Of a stretch of 64,000 bases of DNA, positions 22,974 through 35,475 are shown piece by piece. Location: NCBI GenBank assembly GCA_000310025.1, contig FN649747.1:905412-969411 (forward strand), given 5' to 3'. The notes beneath the pieces were generated by a model. The model did not search any database. It was not told the origin of the DNA and worked only from the letters and a program-made list of their open reading frames with translations. The translations under genes and the position numbers were made by a program. Within the stretch, counting starts at the first letter, position 1. Each line of letters starts with the position of its first letter. This stretch comes from Ectocarpus siliculosus (lineage: Eukaryota; Sar; Phaeophyceae; Ectocarpales; Ectocarpaceae).

Positions 22974-25900
22974 ATGGGGCCCAGGATGATTATACGATGG
23001 AGGGCTTGGCACCCGTCTGTTGTCGCTGCTGCTCTATGGGCGATATCTGTGGTACTGGCTACTGGCTGTCACCTGCGCTCCGCCGACACATCAACAACTG
23101 TTTTCACTGGGAATGATCTGGATCGCCGCGAGTCTCCGTTGGCCGTATTGCGGACGAATCGCAGTGGTGATGGGACACCAGCATCTTCGAGCTTAGAGAT
23201 ATTTTCGGAAGATCTGAACTGGGTCTCGAAGGTACTTGGACTTTTACGGTCGAGGCAAGCGACGCCAGCAGCTCTGCAGTGTAGGGGTATATTTGCATAC
23301 AGTAGTCGTGGAATCGCTGGGCATCTCATTTATTGCACCGCGTGCTCGCGCGGAGCAATCAAATCAACAGCCGTAGGTGCTGTTGTAGACTCCCGTAAGA
23401 AGCATGTCCCTTACGAGTACGCGAACTTTAGTTCGCACATTCCATAGAAGTGTTACCAATCGAACCGTTTGCTCTATTCGGTAGCGCACCCAGCCGTGCG
23501 AGCACCTCACGCAGGCTATATGCCCCCTCATGATGTAAGATATCACACGCACAGACCTTACACCACCACCCCCTTCAGCACACGCCCCATGATGGATTTC
23601 GGGATTTTCGAATTGCAATATGCAGATCGGCCGATTTTTGCAAGATACCACCGCGTCTCCTGAAGATATAAGATGTAGGGTACTCATCATGCCCCCCCCC
23701 GTTGTCACCACACACGTGACAAGCGCGTGCTGGTGGGAGAGCGTGACGCGCGCGGGCGTTCCTCACCTCTCGCGTGTGGCTCTGTTTTTCTGACTCGGTG
23801 GTGATGTTCGCAAGTCCGACAAGCCTTGGTCACCAAGTGGAATCTCGGTACTCACATTTGGTCCAACCTTTCGGTTTGATGTACAATACCACAACGGTAG
23901 CAATGAATGTATGCCACCGTGGAATCTGTTTGTGGCGCGGCCGCCCTTAGCGGTGGTGTCGGGACTGGGGACTATGTTATCCCAGGAACGGCGGTTGAAG
24001 GAAACCGATCATGTATTATTCCACTCGCAAGCCCCTCAGGCAAGCGGGCCACACACGTACACACACCAACCTAACAGGAACGCTCACCCCACAGGTGAGT
24101 ACAAGGATCACACCTGCGTGTGCTCTCTCGGGGGGGACGCACTTGGACCTCCAACCACGCATAGATATTCTTTTCATACACATACTTCCCATACGCGTAT
24201 TGTCACAGAGGTTATCACGCTATCGCTTAGGGTAGCTCACTCATGTGTTAGCGTAACAAGCACTGGCTAGGGTTCAATTAGTTTCTTCCATTTCATGGTC
24301 AGTTTCATCCATTTCATGGTCAGGTTCATGGTATCTTACCATTGGATTCAAGTTGGGGGCTAGCAAAAGGGATACCGTCCCTGTGGGTCTAGCCCTGTGG
24401 GTCTAATCAAGGTGGGATTAGCAAGGGGGGTCTACCTCATGCATTGACTCACAACTGGTTGCTGCTTAGCGATGTGGGTCAAAGTTCCTCTTCCGAGATT
24501 GGCCGTGTTAACAGTGAGCGATCACCCAAAACACGTGTTGAGGCGGAGCTCTAGAGGGGCTCCGCCAATGATTCAGGTACACCCTGGGGTATACCCTAGC
24601 CCTCCTCAAACCATCGTGAAATGGAATGATTCTCAGTATTTAGCGTCCGTTCATGCTACCGTGACACCCCCCCAGCATACATGTGTTGAAAAACACAAAA
24701 TGCTAAGGAGGTAGCAGAACGTGCTCTTCTCCCTCCTCAGATCATACCACGCCGGGAATATAGATCTGAAAAGGGAGGATGCCGCCCTCCCCAGGTTAAA
24801 CCACTAATAATGGATTTGAACCTCGAGAGAACGGATGCCGGTGTGTTCGACGTCAATGTTCCATTGCTGAAATCATCGATCCCGAATGACGGTCGTTAGT
24901 ACTTTGACCGCCTTATACCGGACTCCTTGACGATGACGATCTTGAACTGAAGAAGGTGATCGTCCACTGAAGAAGGTGATCTTCCACTGTTGAAGACGTT
25001 CTTCTACATACAGTCTCCACAGACCGACGACTAGGACGACGATCTTGCATCTTGACCGACGATCACCGGGGACGATCTTCCGCTGTAGAAGACGGTCTTG
25101 GAACTCCTCATTCGTGACACTGCCGCCACACCCCCCCCAGCTTCCCTCATGGAGGACGGAAGATGGCAGGCAGTGTTCGACTTCACCCTTCTTGAGCGGT
25201 CAGCGATGGGATTCTGGCGGCAAGATCTATTCCCCTTCTCAGCTCCCTGCGATTGAGCTCTTCCCAGTCTCCATCGCTGAACTCCACTCTCCAATACGGA
25301 TCATAGAAATCGCAGACCTTCCCTTTGCTGAGCACAATGTTGTTTTCTTGATCCATGAGCTCCCGTCCAACCATGGTTCCACAGGGAAATTCCGCGAGAG
25401 CTTCGGTCCTTGTCGCTACTTCACGTTCTCCTCTCGACGGCGGTCCCGGGGGTCGTGGTGCGATATTCACCCCGTGAAAATCTTCCCACAGAGCATGAAA
25501 AACATCCAGTTGCAAAGGCGAGAAACTGTCTCGGGCAGTGTCTTCAGTGATCCACGGGGAGGTGGTGCCATCCTGGTACTTCCCCTTATACTCCCATGCC
25601 CATGCAGACGTTGTTCCACCAGTGCCCTGGACCACCCGTCTATTCACCAAAGTATACAGGGGTGCTGCGACGACTGAGTCTTCAGCTAATCCTAAATCCG
25701 GTGACCATACAAAATGACCAAACTCATCTTCGAATGGATGTCTGATGTCTTGTGGTCGTGAATGAAACGGCTTGAAGTCCGTGGCTGCCACCGTACCCTG
25801 GGGTATACCCTAGCCCTCCTCAAACCATCGTGAAATGGAATGATTCTCAGTATTTAGCGTCCGTTCATGCTACCGTGACAGTATCCCCCACAGAGGACGC

Positions 25901-28900
25901 ACAGATCGGCCTCATACCCAGTACCGCAAACAAAGTCATGGCAAGCCTGCAGCTTCATCGATACCGCAATGTCGACAGATGCGGTTTTCGATTCCCCCCT
26001 CTCCTCCAATAGGTGGAAGAGTTCATGGTTGTAGCGGGGCGGCCTGACGCCCTCAGCATTGCAAGCGCTTTGGAACAAGTACGCCATGTGTCGTGGGAGG
26101 CTGGACGAACGTTGCGAGGCAAGCATGTGGTGCTCCTCGCTTCTGCAGAGGTGGGTACAGGAAATTTCGGAATTTCTGGCTTCGTTCACAACAAGTGAGG
26201 GGAAACAACCCCCCAGCCGAAACCTCGCCACCAGGCCACCGGTGTGTTTTCGTATTATCCCTGGGACCTTCAGCGCACTGAAAAGCAAAGTGTGTCCACC
26301 GACATGTATTGTATTTCCCATTTGTGCCTGTTCCTCTGCAGGATGTCCACAAGACCGCTTCTTTCTCAACAGGGACAATTGTTTGGAATAGGATGTACTG
26401 TTCCTCAAAAATACAGGTCTTTCAGGCTACGTCCCTTGTCTATTTTTTCTGCATACACAACCTACCTCATCATTTAACCTTTCAACACAATGTTCAGGTT
26501 CGCTCTCTTGAAATGTTGTCTGCGTTTGTCTTAGAGCTTGGTACTACACTGCCATGTGATGAATACCGACTTCGACCCTCCTCCTTCGCTTTGTCCACCC
26601 AGGATATAAATTTTGATGGCGATGGGCATCAGGCTTCGTGCAAGTTGACGAAGGCGGTGCTTGCGGCGGCCAGGCACACCACGAACGCCCGTTTCGTTCT
26701 TGTGGCCAACGGATTTGAACTGGAACCGAAGATGAGAGAAACCCTGGTGATGCTTTGTTGTTGATGGGTGATGGCCCAGAACTCGGAACTTTCTGACACG
26801 GACTTCCCCGTATTTTTTCTCTGTTTTTCGAGGTTAAACAACCATTGAATCTGGATCTCGAGTAAACCTGCACAACGTGCTTCCAGGTGTAAATCGATAA
26901 TGGAGAGCCATATTATATTTCTCCAGCGCGTGCGTATTGTGGCAGAACGCGTCCTTTGCCGCTTTGTGGATATTTGACGACCAATGTTCCGAGCGAACGA
27001 AACGAGCTGAACGAAAACGGACGTGGTACGAACTCTGGCAGCAGAGAAAAAAACTGATGGTTACGTACATCTTGTGTGGATGTGCCCAAGGCACGATAGA
27101 CATATCGCTTCCGGAATTGGTGTAGTTGGTTCTCCTGTTGTTTGCCTTTCAGCGTTGCTGGATTTCGCCATGTCCTCTGTTGCGCTTTGGATTTCGTCAA
27201 AAGCTTTGCAATATCAGTCGTACGATCACTGCGAACTACTGCACCCAAGGCGCGTTCGGCAACAACGTAGGGCGACGACCACAAGGCACGGGAAAACATT
27301 TCCCCGAAATGACAACTAAATATGCACATAGTCTGTTATTGGAAGGTATCTATTCAGAGACCCTTAACACAACCCTCAAACTGGCCGTGGTTAATGGCAT
27401 GACTGGGCAGAGGTGAGCTTCTCGATGATAAAGCTGATGTGTGCTGGAACACCGTGGTAGACCCAAGTGGGTTGGCAAGCACGCAGCAAAAGCTACAGAT
27501 GCGCAGGGATCGTCTTTGTTCGATTGTCGTGTCTTTTTCTCTTGCCGGACCTAATACTTCTTTTTTTATCGTAGCTGCAGGAGAATGGCAATTTCAGAAC
27601 TGAAATAGTTCTTACTCCGGAGTATGCATCATCTCATCATCTGGCGATTTGCTTAATTTGGTGGGCAAGGTCGATGTTGAAAATGGTCTCAACCCTGTGG
27701 TGCCACGGAGTTGAAAACAAAACTCAAGTCGAGCATGGTTAGGGGTCTACATATTTTGCATCGGACGTTCATGTTGGATGTACATATGTAACAATCTTGA
27801 TGAAAAGACCAACAGTACCTTACACTATAGATATGTGTAGTTGTTCGATTTGGAGGGGTTTCCCGCGTGCGGGCCCGCTTGTAGAGAACTCTGCGTGAAC
27901 GCAGCGGACTACATGAGATATAGTGCGCGTTCAGGTTTTCGATTATTTGGTGACTGTTTACATGCGTTGAACAAGCACATGTATATGAGATGAAGGGCCC
28001 TAACGCATCGCTTTGAACTGTCATCCACGTTTGATCGCGTGGGTACTGCAGGAAAGCATGCTTGATGATGGGGGGTGGAGAAGTTTCACCGTTATCGAGG
28101 TGCCAGAATTTCGAGGATTCTCTTCAGGTAAGCTGATAAATTAGTCCGTATTTCTCGCCTCTCCCTTAGTTGGCCCCGTAGGTTGTTGCACAGCTGTACG
28201 AAACGGTTTTTGGTAGGCCAAGGTGCAATATCAGTGGGAGATCAGTGCAGAACGTCCTGGTGTGAATGCGCAGCCTGCGGAACGTTTCGACGACAAGCTT
28301 CGCCACAAAAAATCTTGCTGATACAATCAAGCGAACAACATGAGAGCACGCAAAACCGGCCCCTCTGACGTCGTCGCAACTCTCTTGCTTTGCCCTTCAA
28401 CGAGTAGATGTAGCACGTGGGCCATAGTCATTTGGCTTCCGCAGACCGACTTATGTAACCGCTGGTTCGTCGCGTTTGTTTCGGGTTTCCGCATGCCATG
28501 GACGTTGCTGCCTTCGGACTTGCACGCGCAGCCGTCAACCTAGCCATGAAGACAGTACCGAGCAACTCTATAGTGGCCATCCTGCCCATGTCAGCGCTGT
28601 TGCTCCCCGCCAGAACCCTCGATTCGTCAGGGCCAACATCTACGGACACAGAACATGGTCACAGTGATGTCGACAGCGCTGCCAGGAGCGAGGGAGCGGC
28701 GATCGATATGTTTGTTGAATACGAGCGCCTCAAAAGCAGTTCCCCCGTCTTTCCTTCTCCGATGACACTCAACAAGACAAAAGCTTCCTCTTCGTCGCCA
28801 CGGGAAGCTACAGGGTATTTCGGTCCTAGCGGCTCGGAGGGGGTGCCGTACGACGAGTGTAAACATCTCCGAGATCGGAGCGACGATGTTGATGAAATAA

Positions 28901-31900
28901 AGGGCTTGCTTGTGACGGCCTTGCCCTCTCGTGCGACATCAGATCGACAAGGCGATTGTGGCAATGGGTTCTTAAGGTTTCCACAGGAGAAAGACGGTCC
29001 TTCGGTGGGAGGTGTAGACTATGCCAAGGTCGGGTCCAAAGAAACCGGAGCAGCATGGTTGGGGCATTCAAGGGGGTTGCAGCCGCCACCGCCGCAATCT
29101 CCTCGATCACCATCCCCGCCTCCACCACGGCCACGGGAACTAATAAGCAAGAACTTGAGTGACATGGCGCCCATACCCCTGCTCGTGTTCGATACCGAAA
29201 CGTTCTTGGCTCTAGGAGAGCTTGACGAACGTTTTTCCTTCCAGGGTGGAATCGCCGAGTGGATAAATCGAGCGAAGTTCGGGAGTAGTAACCTCGACTG
29301 CAGGTGTGGACGTTCTTCTTGGCGACGCACCGAGTCCCCGAAAGAGACGCTTGCCAAAGCCAGTCGTAGAACCTCAACGGGACTCCCTTGTTCTGGCATC
29401 AACGTGCGCAATGTCCATGCGCAAGAATGGGGCCGGCAGTTCATAAGTTCTTGGTCGGAACCTGGTGAAAGGAGTGTTGATGGTGTCCACGCACGAGAGT
29501 TTATGGCCGAGCAACAAGTGGGAGATGAGCTACTTCCAAGCGTCCATCCGCCTAGGCGAGGCGTGGATCACAGCGAGGCTGGGAACCAGACCGTTTTATC
29601 AAATTGCATAAGCGGGGATGGGATTCAACAGCCCACCGATTTTGCCGATCGACATGCAAGCTACGAGGTCAGCCTCGACCAGCGGAATCGTCTACATTGG
29701 ACAAAGCTGGAAGCCCTGATTCAGGCCGATGCCGACTTATTTTTCTTGCCCCTGCTTCTCTTGGAACAACCTCCAGGTGAAACATCATATGTCATCATAT
29801 GTGCTCTGGATGAAGACACGCTCCAGAGTATTGGGATACAGACTTGGTTCGGGCATGTGTACCACCACGTTGTAACTCTGCCATACTTAGGAACATGGGT
29901 TTCGAAATCAAACAACACAACAAGAGAAATGCTACATATGTTGTATCTTGAAAACTAAGTTAGTCGATAGCAACGGTTGGAATGTAATCGCCCCAGGGAG
30001 GCGACCGGGTATTGAGGTGAAAATATAGTGAACAGCTCTACGTTTGCCGATCGCTCCGTTGGCCTACGTGGTAGCCACGAAAATCATCTTGTGGCTATGG
30101 CTGGGAGCTTGATTCTCGGCGAAATATGTTAGTCCGAATGTTGTGCTTGATAGTGGGGAACGCCTGTGAATTGTTCAAGAAAGGACGACTCCACCCTTAT
30201 CTCGTTTCAACGCTGTTGTAGGCACGACCTCAGATCGGAGCTCTGAAATTGAGAGGAAAGGCCACAGTACTAGGCACCTGTCAGCAACCGCTATTGCCAA
30301 TGGGATGACGAAAAACAATCTGTTGAATTGTACCGCGAGAACAGTGAAAATTGAATGCTCCCATCCATTGAAGTGAGTGAGTCTTTTTTCGTGTGCCTAC
30401 GACCCGTCGTCTACCCTTGCATCCGTTCCGCAGATTCGGCAACAGTCGACAAGGTCGACCCCGCGCGGCTCAGCATAGCCTTCCATTCGGAATGGATGGA
30501 GAGAACCCCGGATACCGTTCTGGCACATGGGGTATTAGACAGGCGAAAACGATTTCCCGTGGCGGCTGTGGTCGTGGTGAACGAGGATATATCTATTCTG
30601 CGCTCATCCCTGGAAGAGGTTGCGGTCGTGGTGGAGCACATCGTAAGTGAAAACCGATATTCAATGAGTGGGCGACGCATGATTGTATGGCTGAATTCTC
30701 GGCGTGCTGTTGCAGATAGCAGCAGTAATCACTGTTGCCTCGCTTATATTCACATCTGACGCACTTGACTTCGATTTATTTGCTGAGCCGGGTATTGTCA
30801 GACCCAGGAAACATGCATTTTTGTCAACGTGCCGGCGCCAAGGACTGCAGCCTCGCCATAAGTGCTGATCTTATTGCGGTGGCTTCCGCACGCATCGCGC
30901 TGACTCCGCTTGCAGCGTCATTCCCCGTGCTATTACAGAAGTTTCGTTGTCTTTCGCGCACTTTGCTTACTCGACGCTTTTAATTCTGTGTGTGCCTTGT
31001 ATTTCTCACATTGCTCTCCCGTGATCATCCCACAGCTCGTTGTGGTTAGCACAAGGCCGTGGCACGGGGACACAAAAATCGTATCCGCTACCTTGGAGCT
31101 GATGAACAGTATGCTACAAGATGTCAATTCTGCCACTCATGGAAAGGCAAGTCCGCCGAAAAACAGTGTCTATACTAGGCGACTCCTACGCTCTGGGTGG
31201 GGGGGTATTGTCGCACGTTTACGTTACCCCAACTTGTGTGTACGGAGGGTATTCATGGGCTTGGATGCCCGCATCTTTGGCCTAGCAGATACCTACGCTG
31301 ATCAAGTACGCGCTTAACATCAGAAAACACCGTGCAATGACTGTTCCTTGTATGTGCATACTTTCTGCTGACTTTCTGCAGCTACAAGTCGAAGTCGGAT
31401 CCTGGGCCACCGAAACTGAGCAAAGAGAGTACGGAAATTTGCTCATTAGGGAGGATCCTAGGTAAGAATTTATCGCACTTGCGCTACTCGTGAAGGCACC
31501 GATTTCTACTATTTCACACACTTACGTCAGCTGCGGAACGTCTCTCGTACATGGACCTTCGGTGGGCGTCCGGCAAGCGCTCGTGTGATCTGATTGACCC
31601 TGGACTCGTGCGCTGCCCCTAGACTACTAGTTGACGGCGTTATTTTTGGCTGAGTCGAGATTTGAAAGGTGTTCCGTACGGTTGCCTGTGTTTCAGAAGG
31701 GCCAAACAGGCGACAGAAAACTTGGAAGGAACTGTTGGTAGTCTATCGTTATCGTTGCCGGGTGTCCCATCTCCAGGCAGTAAACCTCTTCGATCAGCTT
31801 GCGAATTCCTGATTGAGTTGCTACTCGGGATGAAATTTTATTGGCCGGCTAGATACCCGCATCGTAGTCGCGTGCTGGGTCGTGCACATCTGTCCTTTGT

Positions 31901-32983
31901 TGCCATATTGACGTTTATATTTCGTATTTGCGTTGGATTGCTGGAACGTACCTGTGCAGGCATTTCTTCCGGGTGGTTGTGATGGATCCGGACGAGTTCT
32001 GGCACCCTGCGGAACTTGCAAAGTGAGAGGATGAAGTATTCGTCAATATGTCGCAGACTTGTCAGTCCCTCACAACGTTGATGTTGTGCCTGCCTCGCCT
32101 GACCTCGCTGAAAAAATTGCATGAAGAAGGCATACGAATGTGTCCAATCCTACGGTATCGTTTGCCTGAACGCACGTACTCAAGCTCCACTCAATGACTG
32201 GCGAAAGGACCACACCCCCATTTGTTGTAGCTATAGCTGAGGGCGAAATCGGTATGAACTCTTGGCAATCCCTTCAAGACATAAACTTTAGTAGCTCGGC
32301 TCAAATGAACACCTGCACTGAAGCTCCTTGATAAATCGAAAACAATGGGAAAATTTTTTCACACCGTAGTTTTGTTGTGTTTTTGTTTGCAGAGGCATAG
32401 TTGTTTTCGCTCTGAGTTTTTTATTGTTCTTCACTCCCTTCCCGTAGGATGTTGAGACCCAGCGTAGTAGAACAAGTGAAAATGATACGCAGACTATCTC
32501 CGTTCCTTCAAATGCATTGTGGACATACACTACCAGGATTATTTTGAATCAAAGTGTTGAGTTAAGAAGTCCTAGGCACGGCTGGCAGAGGTACGCATTT
32601 GAAGTTAAACTTGTCAGATGATTACGGGATTTTGAAACTACTCTTGCTACGCCAGTGCCGGTATTAATAATGCATTTTTGCTCTAATTAGAGTGATACGA
32701 GAACACGCAACAGCTTCATTCGAGTGAGGTCTCTCTCATATATCATCGCTATAGACATCTAAGGGAATACCGGACGCCCAAAGACTAGTCCTGTGATCGA
32801 TACCTGACGCATTTTTCGTTGGTCCTGTTATGCAACCAGAGCGCTTGTGGTGATCTCGCAGCATCCGGAAACCATGGTTTCCCGGGTACTGGTGGATTCG
32901 TACTGGGCGAGCGTGCGCTCCGTGCTGTTTCCACCGGAGGAAAGGGACGTCGTATGGCTCGTACACCCGTACCACTGTGTATG
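22974..32983 (+). CDS. Large membrane-anchored GT-A-type glycosyltransferase, 3' end missing
   Basis: Ten exons in phase: 22974-23231, 26013-26150, 26633-26746, 28052-28127, 28532-29776, 30434-30642, 31036-31146, 31382-31461, 31960-32022, 32840-32983. The start is ATG 22974, followed by a signal-anchor (VVAAALWAISVVLATG). Exon 5 (1245 bp) has a Ser/Pro-rich variable centre between conserved ends (LLVFDTETFLALGELDERF; ADLFFLPLLLLEQ). Exons 6-10 carry HSEWM, RRKRFPVAAVVVVNEDIS, STRPWHG, VEVGSWATETEQREYGN, the acidic DPDEFWHP and VDSYWASVRSVL. The DxDEFW plus E(R/T)EQR pattern suggests a GT2/GT92-like Golgi enzyme; exact family and substrate are not known to me. Exon 7 ends at a GC donor. The last two exons of its inverted paralogue (50301-59907) are not found here before the retroelement at 33911, so this copy is probably truncated or interrupted. 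Confidence 0.7.
24280..24321 (+). repeat. 21-bp tandem repeat, two copies
   Basis: Units at 24280-24300 and 24301-24321 differ at one base. They lie in the first intron of the plus-strand GT-A-type gene, shortly upstream of the inserted element. Confidence 0.7.
24581..24666 (+). repeat. Left 86-bp direct repeat
   Basis: Identical to 25795-25880. It contains the palindrome GGGTATACCC near its start. Confidence 0.9.
25183..25791 (-). CDS. Retroelement polyprotein fragment (probable)
   Basis: An open frame of 202 codons on the minus strand. Its C-terminal part has the pattern GKVCDFYDPYWRVEFSDGDW, a Tyr/Trp/Asp-rich motif that I associate with polyprotein segments of stramenopile retroelements (established knowledge, recalled not searched). 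The N-terminal half (FGHFVWSPDLGLAEDS, WAWEYKGKYQDGTTSPW) has no catalytic motif I can name. No reverse transcriptase, integrase or protease signature is present, so this is a fragment or a non-autonomous element's residual ORF. Confidence 0.4.
   Translation of the reverse strand: MAATDFKPFHSRPQDIRHPFEDEFGHFVWSPDLGLAEDSVVAAPLYTLVNRRVVQGTGGTTSAWAWEYKGKYQDGTTSPWITEDTARDSFSPLQLDVFHALWEDFHGVNIAPRPPGPPSRGEREVATRTEALAEFPCGTMVGRELMDQENNIVLSKGKVCDFYDPYWRVEFSDGDWEELNRRELRRGIDLAARIPSLTAQEG
25795..25880 (+). repeat. Right 86-bp direct repeat
   Basis: Identical to 24581-24666, directly upstream (5') of the start of the minus-strand retroelement ORF. Confidence 0.9.
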
Positions 32984-33910
32984 GTGAGGAAGAGACACCT
33001 CATGGAATCAATACTACCGTATCGTTGTGGGAACAAGCAGCTTGCTATGTAGGTATTCTAAGAGTTTTAGGAAGGAGGCAATGCCACTTACTTCATTTAT
33101 TTTGCTGTGCGCCCCGCGTAACTGGAGTCGATGTGCACCCCTGTGAATGGTTTTGGTTAGCATCGTGTCCAGGGCTGGCATATCGCACATGGATTCGTAC
33201 TCGAGGGAAGGACTTCAGACCACAGTACGACACAAGCCTCGGGCATATATTTTTGCATGCAGAAAATTAAACATGTTCTACTTTTATATATCTTCCTCAC
33301 CTCTCCGCGTCGGGTGGCCATTCCACTGGGGCCCCACCTTCAGGACCCTGTTGACGACGACGTACACTGAAACAATGAGCGAGGGTAGGGGCCAGGACAT
33401 AGTGTAGGCATGTAACATACTGGAAGTTGCATGCCTCGTATCATGTTATTCAGATTCGTACACCTTAACCTCGTACCGCTGCTTTCATGCAGATGCTCTC
33501 ACTGGTACCGTGTATCAGTTTTCATGGATTCCAGACAGTGTGAAGCTCGCACGTATTATATACCAGCCCCGAAAAATATCTCCTTTCACCTCTGCCGTAT
33601 GATTTCAGGTATGCTTGAGTATCAGACATACCCGTCGTTGTGGTGTTGAATGCACGAGACATCTACAGGCCATGAAGACCAGTGTTGGTCATCTCTTTGG
33701 TCTTCGTTGGCCTCACTAATTACTCTCCTCCCGTTAGAGCCTGGTCCAGTGCGAACCCGGCGTGCTCCGTCCCGGCTTTGTAGGGATGCGAGGTCAATGG
33801 TCTAACGACTACGGCATACACGACTATGAGTACACCCCCGTTCCGTTGTGGCCGTCCGTCGTGAATAAGGCATGCCTTCCGGAACGCTGAGTGCGACACA
33901 ACGGTTGGCA
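32984..33910. other. Stretch between last recognised exon and the retroelement
   Basis: No exon matching the end of the inverted paralogue was found. One clean acceptor (pyrimidine run then TTAG at about 33732-33737) precedes a protein-like frame that includes LRPGFVGMRGQWSNDYGIHD. A 25-base segment of it (33768-33792) resembles 18111-18135 in an intron of the plus-strand GT31 gene, so it may be part of a dispersed repeat instead of an exon. Confidence 0.3.
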
Positions 33911-34664
33911 GCAAAGGAAGGTTTGTTCGTCGAAGCAGATAGAATAAACTGGTGTTTATTTTGTAACAGTCGAATTAGAATTTGGCTTCATTTTCTACCG
34001 GAAACCCAGGGTCACGGTGTTTGGAATTATTAGTCTATAGTTGGGGGTGTCATTCCGTGATCGAGTCCACGCAGGGGCTGTAGCAAAGTCGGGTAACGTG
34101 TGACAGCTACAGAGCGCGTGAAGCAACGGAAGGACAGCAGCAGCCGCCTAACGCAGTAGCGGCGGCAGTTTAGAAAAGGGCGGGACGGGACACGGCGCAA
34201 GCATTGGGGAAGTGACCAGCACGCGACTCTCCATATAAAGGTGTGTACTCGTGTCCAACATCCATCGTGTCGGCCGTGTTCCTATTCGCAAAGGAAGGTT
34301 TGTTCGTCGAAGCAGATAGAATAAACTGGTGTTTATTTTGTAACAGTCGAATTAGAATTTGGCTTCATTTTCTACCGGAAACCCAGGGTCACGGTGTTTG
34401 GAATTATTAGTCTATAGTTGGGGGTGTCATTCCGTGATCGAGTCCACGCAGGGGCTGTAGCAAAGTCGGGTAACGTGTGACAGCTACAGAGCGCGTGAAG
34501 CAACGGAAGGACAGCAGCAGCCGCCTAACGCAGTAGCGGCGGCAGTTTAGAAAAGGGCGGGACGGGACACGGCGCAAGCATTGGGGAAGTGACCAGCACG
34601 CGACTCTCCATATAAAGGTGTGTACTCGTGTCCAACATCCATCGTGTCGGCCGTGTTCCTATTC
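33911..34664 (+). repeat. Tandemly doubled 377-bp left repeat of the element
   Basis: Units 33911-34287 and 34288-34664 appear identical by eye. Each has the 265-bp A segment followed by 112 bp with a TATA-box-like word (CCATATAAAGG), so each may carry the element's promoter and 5' leader. The right-hand A2 copy lacks the extra 112 bp. Confidence 0.9.
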
Positions 34665-35458
34665 GCGTCCCGCTACTCTTGTGACCTCACCGCTGCGTGC
34701 ATTTAGCACGAGGGGGGAGGGTGCAGTAAGATAAGCGGCGGCAAGCCAACGCAGTCTCGCTCGCCGCGCCGCTCAGATAGGTCCCTTCCCAAACATGGGA
34801 TGCGGTTCATCCCAACCGAGACGTACTCTCGCTGAAGAAAAAAAATGCGGTTCGTCCCAACCAGACGTACTCTCTCTGAAGAAAAAATTCAACGGCAAAA
34901 AGAAAGAGCGGGGCCTGTTGTATGGTCGCACGCTGACTTGTCGCGGTTGATAGCAGCCATTGTACTGCACGGGGTGGAGGAACCCTGCGGCATCGGACAT
35001 AACCAATCGACCCGCGGCAGTAGGGCATGATGCTGTCACGATTATGCACATGAGGCAGGTGCCTTGTTTTCTGTTTCCCCCGGCTTACTAGGGACTACTT
35101 GCCGGTACAATCTTGTCTGTGCCGCGCACAGAGGGGCATATAGCTGAAGGAATCGACGATAATATGCCCACTCACGTAAGCAATCGTCTCCACGGATGGT
35201 ATTGACAAGTCCCCACCTGATGGTATCGACAAGTCCCATGGCATACAAAGCGGCCGCATACGTAATCGGAAAGTGCATTCAACAGCATTCACGGGAACGG
35301 ATAAAAGCAAAAACACATGCATGCGAGAGAAAGACTCAAAGAAAAAGACTGAAAAACAATGAAGACGAGAAAAAAAAAACGAGACAGCGAACTACGTGCT
35401 GTATGCATAAGGAAAAAGAAGATGAGAAAAAAATAGGGGGGGGAGGTGGATGTGACAC

Positions 35459-35475
35459 GCGAGGTTCGAACTCGC
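35459..35475 (-). other. tRNA T-arm-like hairpin
   Basis: On the minus strand a perfect 5-bp stem (GCGAG/CTCGC) closes the canonical loop TTCGAAC, followed by GTGTCAC. A 6-of-7-pair acceptor partner can be found about 80 bases upstream on the minus strand, but no convincing D or anticodon arm fits between. Probably a tRNA-derived remnant inside the retroelement. Confidence 0.3.

Larger units (their letters stand above)
24581..25880. mobile_element. Small element flanked by perfect 86-bp direct repeats
   Basis: The segment 24581-24666 is repeated at 25795-25880 without a mismatch. Between them lie about 1.1 kb with imperfect GAAGA(A/C)GGT(G/C)-like short repeats (about 24940-25110) and a minus-strand ORF (25183-25791) that looks like a retroelement polyprotein piece. 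The repeats contain TGGGG...GACA, so a short-LTR (TRIM-like) reading is possible, but no target-site duplication is visible. It sits in intron 1 of the glycosyltransferase gene and is absent at the matching place in the inverted paralogue. Confidence 0.5.

Noticed and set aside
28498-29958. Independent 486-residue gene starting at ATG 28498
   Set aside because: The paralogue comparison and the CGCGCAG acceptor place the exon start at 28532 and a GT donor at 29776/29777, so this is an internal exon of the large glycosyltransferase.
33911-34664. Two adjacent LTRs of a classic LTR retrotransposon
   Set aside because: The units abut without internal region, lack TG...CA ends and a primer site, and the matching right-hand copy sits in a B1-A2-B2 layout next to a tyrosine recombinase, not an integrase.
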